From assembly GCF_947242115.1 (NCBI RefSeq), contig NC_074725.1, positions 13,588,511-13,652,510 on the forward strand: a DNA stretch of 64,000 nt, given 5' to 3'. How positions within the stretch are numbered: the first letter of the stretch is position 1; every line of letters begins with the position of its first letter. Source of the DNA: Biomphalaria glabrata. Taxonomy: Eukaryota; Mollusca; Gastropoda; Planorbidae. Below the pieces are notes generated by a model. The model was not told where the DNA came from. It saw nothing but the letters and a program-made list of their open reading frames with translations, and did no database searches. Both the position numbers and the translations under genes were made by a program. This document shows positions 57,923-64,000 of the stretch, in pieces.

Positions 57923-60900
57923 ATGGCTTCGGCTGGTTTTGATATCGCTAAAGCAGGCTGGCTTTATCGTCAAAGTAATCTATTATCTAATTATTCTTAT
58001 TACTACTATCAATTTCATCTTAATTAAGAAATTAAGTCTTAAACTAGACTATAATAATTAATAATAATTAATATAGATTAAGCCCAGCTGCTATAACTCA
58101 ATAAATGATAACTAGATCTAGATCTAGTAGTAGTGATATACTATACTATAGGCCATAGCCATACATAGGCGGCATAGGCTATATATTATAAATAGTATAT
58201 TTTTTAGATCTAGACTTTTTTTTTTATCTAGTGAGTCACTTATACTTAGTATAATGGTATAGACACTATACTATAGATGAGAGATCTAGTTTGAAATTGT
58301 AGTTATACTTATATATAGTTATACTAGTGCTAGATCTATAGTCTATAGTAATAGTGTAATAGTGACAATCTAATGACTAATTGTCACTAGATGTAATTGA
58401 ATCTTGAGTTTATCTAGACTAGTCAATCTAGAGTTAGATTAGACTGTCACTATACTACTATAGTGACACTAGTGACTAGACTGTCCAGACTATTCTTATT
58501 TAATATTTTCTAGACTAGTCTAGACTCTAGATTATTCTAGATCTAGAATCTATATCTATTTATCTATTATTATTTATTATATTCACCACTTTTCTATTCA
58601 ATATTAATATTGACTCACTAGTCTAAGACTAAGTAGTCACTACAATTACAAATTCACTATACTCTTATGTTGTGAAAGGATCTTGGTGTGTGTGTGTATA
58701 TGTCGTGGAGCATGAGTGTCACCCTTGGCCTTAAGTTATGCTCCTGTTCTGTACCTGTCCAGCGGTTGAATGGGTCAGCCTAGCGGGGTAACGAGAGGTC
58801 AGGAATGCAGAGAAGCTCAGTGGAGCGGCTAGGCCTGTTGGTGTAGGTTGTGAGGTAGAAACTAGGTTGGAAATAAAGTGCTGTATTAATACTTGCTTGG
58901 CTCATTATAAGGGTTATACAAATAAGAACAATTATCACTATATAAACTCCAACTCCAGATTTTTGAATAATGATCATACTTTAATATTTAATAAAGCACA
59001 CAATTATATCACTCTCAAGAAATAATACAAACACCAGTCCAGGAAGTGACTGTCCAATCTTCCTGGACTGGGAACAAGACCTCACTGACTAACACACCCC
59101 CTCGCACATTCAACAAAGACTATTCACAGTCATAACCTAGAAGTACTTAAACAATGAGATATAACTATCATACCAAAATATCAAAGTAACATATTCACTC
59201 TCGCCGTACCTCCCCCTGACAAACATACCTCTAGACTCTACAAATAATCTAAAAAAATAGATCTAATCTAGACTGTACTCTCTCCCTTGTACTTTACTTC
59301 CAACTTCTATAATCTAAAATAATAGTAATAGATCCAGATATTATATCTAGTCTCTAGATTGTATAGGACTAGATCTAGTCACATTCTAGTGTACTGTATC
59401 ATTCTAGTCTAGAGCAAGAGTTACTGAGTTAGACTTACTAGAATCTAGATCTATTAAGATTATCAACTAGATTTTAGAGATTATATCATAAATCATTATA
59501 TTATTATTATTATATTGAATGTACTAGAGATCTAATTAAGTCTAATAATATAGACATTATTGATCTGTATTTAATTCTAACTTTCTAGAAATCTAGTCAC
59601 TTACAAGTTGTAGTCATAGTCATATTGTTACTTATACTTTTAGACAGCAGTGTTAGCACCAGACTCACAAGTCACTTGTGACAAGTGTCAGGACAGACTA
59701 TCATTCTAATAATATCATTATATTCTATAATTATTATAAGTGATTATCTAAATCTATAGTAATATTAATCTCTAGAATCTAGAATACTCTAACTTCTGAC
59801 TAGATCTAGGGCTCTGATAACAAAATAATCTTTATTATCAGTGAGGACATTTAATGTTTTACAATTGTGCATTACAAAAAATAATATTGTTATAACTCTG
59901 CAATGCGCACCGACATCTAAGCTAGAACGTGCGCACTGTGATAAACTATACTAAAAAGGATGTCAACATTAGGAAGAGAGGAGAACGATTTCCACCCAAG
60001 TTGAGAGACGAAGTGAAAAGACTGTGCCTAAGAAAGATGATGTTTTGTGTACCTGTGATGTCGTGTAAATGAAGATATATGTGCCTCATTGAGTTTGCCT
60101 CCCTTAAGTTATTACAATATATATAATAAGAGTCATAGGCGTAGCCAGGATTTTTTTTTGGGGGGGGGGTATATTCTGAGGTATCTACAGTGCATTTTCC
60201 TGCTATTAAAAAGTTTTATTTCAAAAACCTAATGTGCTATTATTACTGACATACACCCTCCCACGCCGTTCGGAGCATTTGACTTCAAGCTGTTTCCATA
60301 AAAATCTGTCACTGGTAATGTCTGCAGCCTCATCCCACCCGCCATGAGGACCTCCATGAATGAGTGGCGTGTGACCCTTCATTCTTTCTACTCTAAAATA
60401 GGTACTTTCTGGAGTTAGTGAAAAAATTGTAAACTCCCCGTGCTTGTTAGCAAGGGAGTCTGAGGGAGCGCCGCGAGCTCCCCGAGCGTGGGGCATAGCC
60501 CTGCCGCCAAGCACTATTACCTGTATTGAAAGCTAACAAAATGCATATTCTGGGGTATCTACAGTGTATTATCCACCTATTTCAAAAACCTAATCTGCTA
60601 TTCTTACTGACTTAGACCCTCCTGCGCCGTTCGGCGTATTTGGCGGCAAGATGTTTCCACAAAAATCTGTCACTGGCAATGTCTGAAGCCTCTTCCCACC
60701 TGCTCTGAAGACCTCCATGAAAGTGTGGCGCTAAATTGTGCTAGGATATCATTGCAACTCTTCTTATGCGCAATTCATTTTGTCGGAGAACATGTCCAGC
60801 AAACCTCATGCGTCGCTCTCGCACAATCTTACTAAGGGGTCGACTCCCAGTTCGGCATAGGATTTCCTTGATTTAGACCCGATCTCTATAACTGACTCCT

Positions 60901-62907
60901 AAATCTGTCTTAGCCATCTTTGTTGAGCCACATTTAGTGTTTTTCAATTTCGGCAGATGACTATTCACTGCAGTTTATTAATGGAGCCCAGCCACTGGTA
61001 AAGATGTGTAACCTCTCTAGAATACGCTCTTGGAATTAAGTGACTAATTTTTTTAATTTTATCGTCAAAATCATCTGTTGGGGGTTTTCCACCTCAAAAT
61101 GCTCTTTAGGGGGATCTTAAACTCAAAACCATCTGGAGGAGTTTTAAACTTTAAAAAAAAAGCCATCTGTAGAAGAGGGGTTTAAACTCAAAACCCCCGA
61201 TTGGATTGGCTACGCTCAAATAATTTTAGTGTGTAATTTGCTTTTATTTTTATATTGAAGAGGTATTTTTAGCATCAAACCCCTCTGAATGGGGGTTTAA
61301 ACTCAAAACCCCTTTTGGCAACGCTCATAACATTTTGAGTGCGTAATTTGCTTTTTTTTCTTACACTGAAGATGTATTTTTTATCCTCAAACTCGAACCC
61401 CTCTGGTAGGGGTTTTAAACTCGAACCCCCCTGGTAGGGGTTTTTAAACTTGAACCCCCCTGGTAGGGGGTTTTAAACTCAAAACCCCCTGGTAGGGGGT
61501 TTTAAACTCAAAACCCCTTTGGTTGTGCTGGGGCAAGTGATGGTTTATTATTAAAATCTCAACTAAAATAAACAAAATCAAATCAAAAAATCAGTCACTA
61601 AATTCCGACTCCCCCCCCCCCCCCTGGCTACGCCCATGATTAGAGTAAACATTTGTATGATAGCAACCCAGTTTCTGATTAACATTACATGCTAAATATT
61701 TAATGCTACATCAATTCATCATCCGTCCCTTGACTTTCATAGTAGGGATGCTGTGACAGTTCGTGTAACCAAAGCCCTCCATTTTCCCCAGTCAGCAGCT
61801 GCTTATCAATTAATGTTTCATTTTCCAATACTGGAGATTACTTTAGAAACCACTTCTAATAAGTCTTTTCTGTAATAGAAGTAGGACTTTGGCTCAGCCG
61901 TTTTGGTGCACAATGTTTTAGTCACATATGTATTATATTTTTGTCCATGAGATTTAGGACTTAAGTTTGTTGTGTAATTATTGTTTAATCACTAACAATA
62001 TAGCGTGTTTGGGTTTTAATTTTTGTTCAGAAAAAAAAAACAATGCAATTTTTAGTGCAAATGTTGTGTATCTATGTTTCTTGTTGTGTGTTGTGAACTG
62101 ATCTGTCCTGGCATGTCAGAAAGTCGTGGTGTCCAGGTCAGCTTGTGTATGTGTATGTGTTGTGTTATCGTGAACTGTTTTTTCATTCTTGTACAATAAA
62201 GCCTAAGATGAAGATGTTTTCCTGTAGTGTTTTATAAGGTTACTACAGCAAACAAAAATAATTTATTTATTTTATAGTACCTCCAACTAAAAAAAAAAAA
62301 GAAAAAAAAAGATAAATGTCATGCTGTGTGTATACTATATATACTAAAGTATAGTAGGATGAATAAACAATGTTTATTATAGAAAGTTTTGCATTTTATA
62401 AATTATTGTCAGAACCTCTTGCACCAAATGACTGTCAAAGTGTCACATATCCAGCTGAACAGCTTCTGATAATAGTAAATGGAAGAAGATAGAAGGAACA
62501 ATGATGATTTGTATTTTTAAAAAATGGCTCAAATGTGCAATAATTAATAAGAATATAGCTGTAACATTGATTGGGACATCATGGCAAATATGGGATATGA
62601 AATCTTATTTGTGATGATTCACTTTCACCTATTTCTCAGTCTTCTGAACTGTTAGGGCACCACACTTGATCTGTTGACTGTCTTTCTCCATTCCTTTCAG
62701 TCTTTTGCCTTGGGTAAAATCTGTTTCAATGACAAGCTTGTCCATTCTTTGATGTTGTCTTCCCATTGCTTTCTCTGTCTCTTTTTTGTTTTGATACTGT
62801 TCCTTGAAAGATCTTTGCCAGTCCTGAGGACTTTATGACATGACCATAAGATTACATTGTTTACAACATTTTTAATAATTTTTAATCAACTAGGTAATTA
62901 TGTCCAG

Positions 62908-62948
<41 letters not shown>

Positions 62949-63500
62949 CATAATGATAAAATAAATAGGACCCTTTTTTGTTTAAATTGTCTTTGTAGGC
63001 TCAGTTTTGCACAGATGGAAAAAAAATTGGTTTGTACTAGACCGCCTGGGTGATTTACGTTATTTTGAGAATCCTGATACTCCACGAGCTGAAGAGAGAA
63101 TAGTTGTTCGTGCAGCTGTTTTACAGATCAAGAGTGGACCTGATGTATGACTTTGAATTAAATGCTAACTTTTTGCCTTTCTTTAATTTACCGCTCATTG
63201 TTTTGTTAATTATAGATCTAAATAATTCATAAAAATTACTGTTTGACCTGATGTATGACTTTGAATTAAATGCTAACTTTTTGTCTTTCTTTAATTTACC
63301 GCTCATTAGTTATGTTAATTATAGATCTAAATAATTCATAAAAATTACTGTTAATCAATTTTACATACTATTTTTTTTTTTAAGTGCAGAAAAGCTGATC
63401 CTCCTGAGGGAGTTAGCCAAGCAAAGGCATGTTATCTGGAACTTGTTATGAAGGACAAAGAATCAATGCTTCTTTGTGCTGAATCATTTGATGACATGAG
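57923..63500 (+). CDS. PLEKHB2: PH-domain protein PLEKHB2/evectin, first three coding exons (gene runs off the window)
   Basis: Coding exons 57923-57974, 62999-63144 and 63385-63500 join in phase (1, then 0) and give about 104 residues of an N-terminal PH domain: KAGWLYRQS, HRWKKNWFVLD, GDLRYF, VRAAVLQIKSGPD, CRKADPPEG, LCAESFDDM. The closest family I know is PLEKHB2 (evectin-2; human KSGWLLRQS, KRWKKNWF, CRDTQPPDG, LCAEST). Its PH domain binds phosphatidylserine on recycling endosomes. The lysine equivalent to human K20 is K25 here. The C-terminal Pro/Tyr-rich part and membrane anchor should follow beyond 64,000. The start is the first ATG. PLEKHB1 is an alternative name for the same family. 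Confidence 0.9.
57975..60125 (+). other. PLEKHB2 intron 1, left part, saturated with CTAG/AGATCT
   Basis: No gene seen. Palindromes of the CTAGATCTAG type are extremely frequent between 57.9 and 59.8 kb. A GC-richer island at about 58,680-59,200 may be an unclassified interspersed repeat, and contains a perfect 13-bp hairpin (59034-59071). Confidence 0.5.
60240..60350 (-). repeat. RTE-LINE 3' tail, first copy within the 1.5-kb element
   Basis: On the minus strand it reads DEAADITSDRFLWKQL then CSERRGR, matching the end of the LINE at 19.4 kb ([23 protein letters not shown]). Confidence 0.8.
60595..60960 (-). repeat. RTE-LINE 3' tail, second copy within the 1.5-kb element
   Basis: A longer version of the same tail, with the GCCGTTCGGCG and TTTCCACAAAAATCTGTCACTGGCAATG landmarks shared with 19,385-19,440, and continuing to the RTGS and WLRR region. 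Frame-broken. Confidence 0.8.
61391..61525. repeat. Minisatellite, about 29-bp unit, 4-5 copies
   Basis: Unit AACTCGAACCCCCCTGGTAG + GGGGTTTTA, with variants AACTCAAAACCCCC. Each unit is self-complementary around CTGGTA (CCCCC..GGGGG). Eroded units extend left to about 61,080. Confidence 0.88.
61690..62218 (+). repeat. Possible LINE 3' UTR
   Basis: Ends with GTACAATAAAGCCTAAGATG and a GAAGATG tail, like the short-motif tails of RTE-type LINEs. There is no coding part and no second copy in the window. Alternatively simple intronic DNA. Confidence 0.3.
62625..62830. repeat. Interspersed repeat, uninterrupted copy of the 8.2-8.69 kb repeat
   Basis: CACCTATTTCTCAGTCTTC.., GGGCACCACACTTGATCTG.., CTTTCTCCATTCCTTTCAG, TTTTGCCTTGGG line up with the repeat that is split by the MITE at 8.3 kb. 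Confidence 0.6.
62912..62945 (+). repeat. (AT)n microsatellite
   Basis: About 17 AT units just upstream of PLEKHB2 exon 2. Confidence 0.92.
63137..63352 (+). repeat. 108-bp tandem duplication covering the PLEKHB2 exon 2 donor
   Basis: The block starting GACCTGATGTATGACTTTG is repeated at 63137-63244 and 63245-63352 with a few substitutions. Each copy holds the last 8 bases of exon 2 and the donor GTATGA. The first donor is the one used in the model; the second would retain an in-frame TGA directly after GAT GTA. Confidence 0.92.
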
Positions 63501-63814
63501 GTTAGTGTTTCACCATTATTTTATATTCTTTGATGTTTTGAAATTTGCTGATTCTCTTTGTTTTATTGACTTATACTCAAATTAATTTAGTGTTGTTGAC
63601 AAAGAGGAATCATATGTTTGCTATGTGTAGAAAAATATTTGTTTAATTGTCCACTGAACCAAAGCACTGAGTTTTAGGTAAGAATGGAATTTTTTACTTA
63701 GGTTTGAAGATATTCCTCTAGCTCATTGAGCTAGGTTATTTTTCTTGCTGGGCTGATTCTTGAGCCTTAAAAATCTTAAATGCTTTAAAAATTGCTTTTG
63801 ACATTCAGTAACAC

Positions 63815-64000
63815 CACCAGGGGCTACTCTCTGTGCCAAGTCAGGTTAAAAGAGGAGGGTTAGCTACCTTAACCTGGCATGTGTGGCAAGAGAGAATTAA
63901 TCCACTTATCTATCAAGGGTGGCCCAAGTTCAACACCCGACTTGAATAGAGTTGTGTTTACTGAGTGCCTAAAGACAGCACGAAAAACCTCCCAGATATC
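63815..64000 (+). repeat. tRNA-related SINE, family 3, cut by the window edge
   Basis: A B-box-like AAGTTCAACACCCGACTTG at about 63,928 is followed by GTTGTGTTTACTGAGTGCCT and AAAGACAGCACGAAAAACC, a layout I recall from molluscan SINEs. Only one copy is present. In PLEKHB2 intron 3. Confidence 0.5.

Larger units (their letters stand above)
60134..61638. mobile_element. Non-autonomous hAT-like element carrying LINE tails (1.5 kb)
   Basis: Left end CATAGGCGTAGCCAGG followed by T- and G-runs; right end C-run then CCTGGCTACGCCCATG. The inverted ends agree at 15 of 16 positions. The 8-bp flanks ATAAGAGT (60126-60133) and ATTAGAGT (61639-61646) differ at one base. Inside are two minus-strand RTE-LINE tails (about 60,250-60,350 and 60,600-60,960) and a minisatellite (61,391-61,525). 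There is no transposase. In PLEKHB2 intron 1. Confidence 0.8.

Noticed and set aside
63245-63252. Second copy of the PLEKHB2 exon 2 end as a real alternative exon end
   Set aside because: Using it would retain the first donor sequence as coding and meet TGA at once. The first donor gives the conserved junction GPD-CRK.
1-64000. A multi-gene defence or biosynthetic system
   Set aside because: The recognisable genes (MED12, PLEKHB2, a membrane protein, a small unknown) have no functional link, no shared regulation and no operon-like spacing.

Overview
The window is animal nuclear DNA: AT-rich, with spliced genes whose introns follow GT-AG, tRNA-derived SINEs, several LINE families, hAT DNA transposons and one Ty3/gypsy element. 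The protein genes are most like metazoan orthologues. The unusual load of CTAG/AGATCT palindromes and the repeat families point to a gastropod mollusc, probably a freshwater pulmonate snail (inference; no database search was possible).

Layout: (1) 1-1,250, decayed LINE pieces. (2) 2,621-5,275 (+), a three-exon gene for a 346-residue protein with two membrane segments, followed by a long AT-rich 3' flank. (3) 7,600-14,640, a repeat island with a 183-bp hAT-type MITE nested in another repeat and an almost intact, minus-strand Ty3/gypsy element with short LTRs (9,672-13,987). (4) 14,974-53,017 (+), the whole Mediator subunit MED12 gene. I traced 45 coding exons whose phases all agree and which give a 2,134-residue protein. 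Its introns hold two hAT copies in opposite orientation with perfect 8-bp target duplications, LINE tails, and at least five SINE copies or fragments. (5) 54,724-55,209 (-), the last exon of a small gene of unknown function, tail-to-tail with MED12. (6) 57,923 to the right edge (+), the first three coding exons of a PLEKHB2/evectin PH-domain gene, whose 5-kb first intron holds a 1.5-kb non-autonomous hAT-like element filled with LINE tails and a minisatellite.

The three recognisable host functions are unrelated: transcription control (MED12, kinase module of Mediator), endosomal membrane traffic (PLEKHB2) and an unassigned membrane protein. They do not form an operon-like system. The most interesting signals are at the DNA level: two local tandem duplications that each copied a splice site of a host gene (a decoy acceptor before MED12 exon 20 and a decoy donor after PLEKHB2 exon 2), a 30-nt in-frame MED12 microexon, and nested transposon insertions datable by their target duplications. 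I found no convincing evidence of a wholly new biological system.
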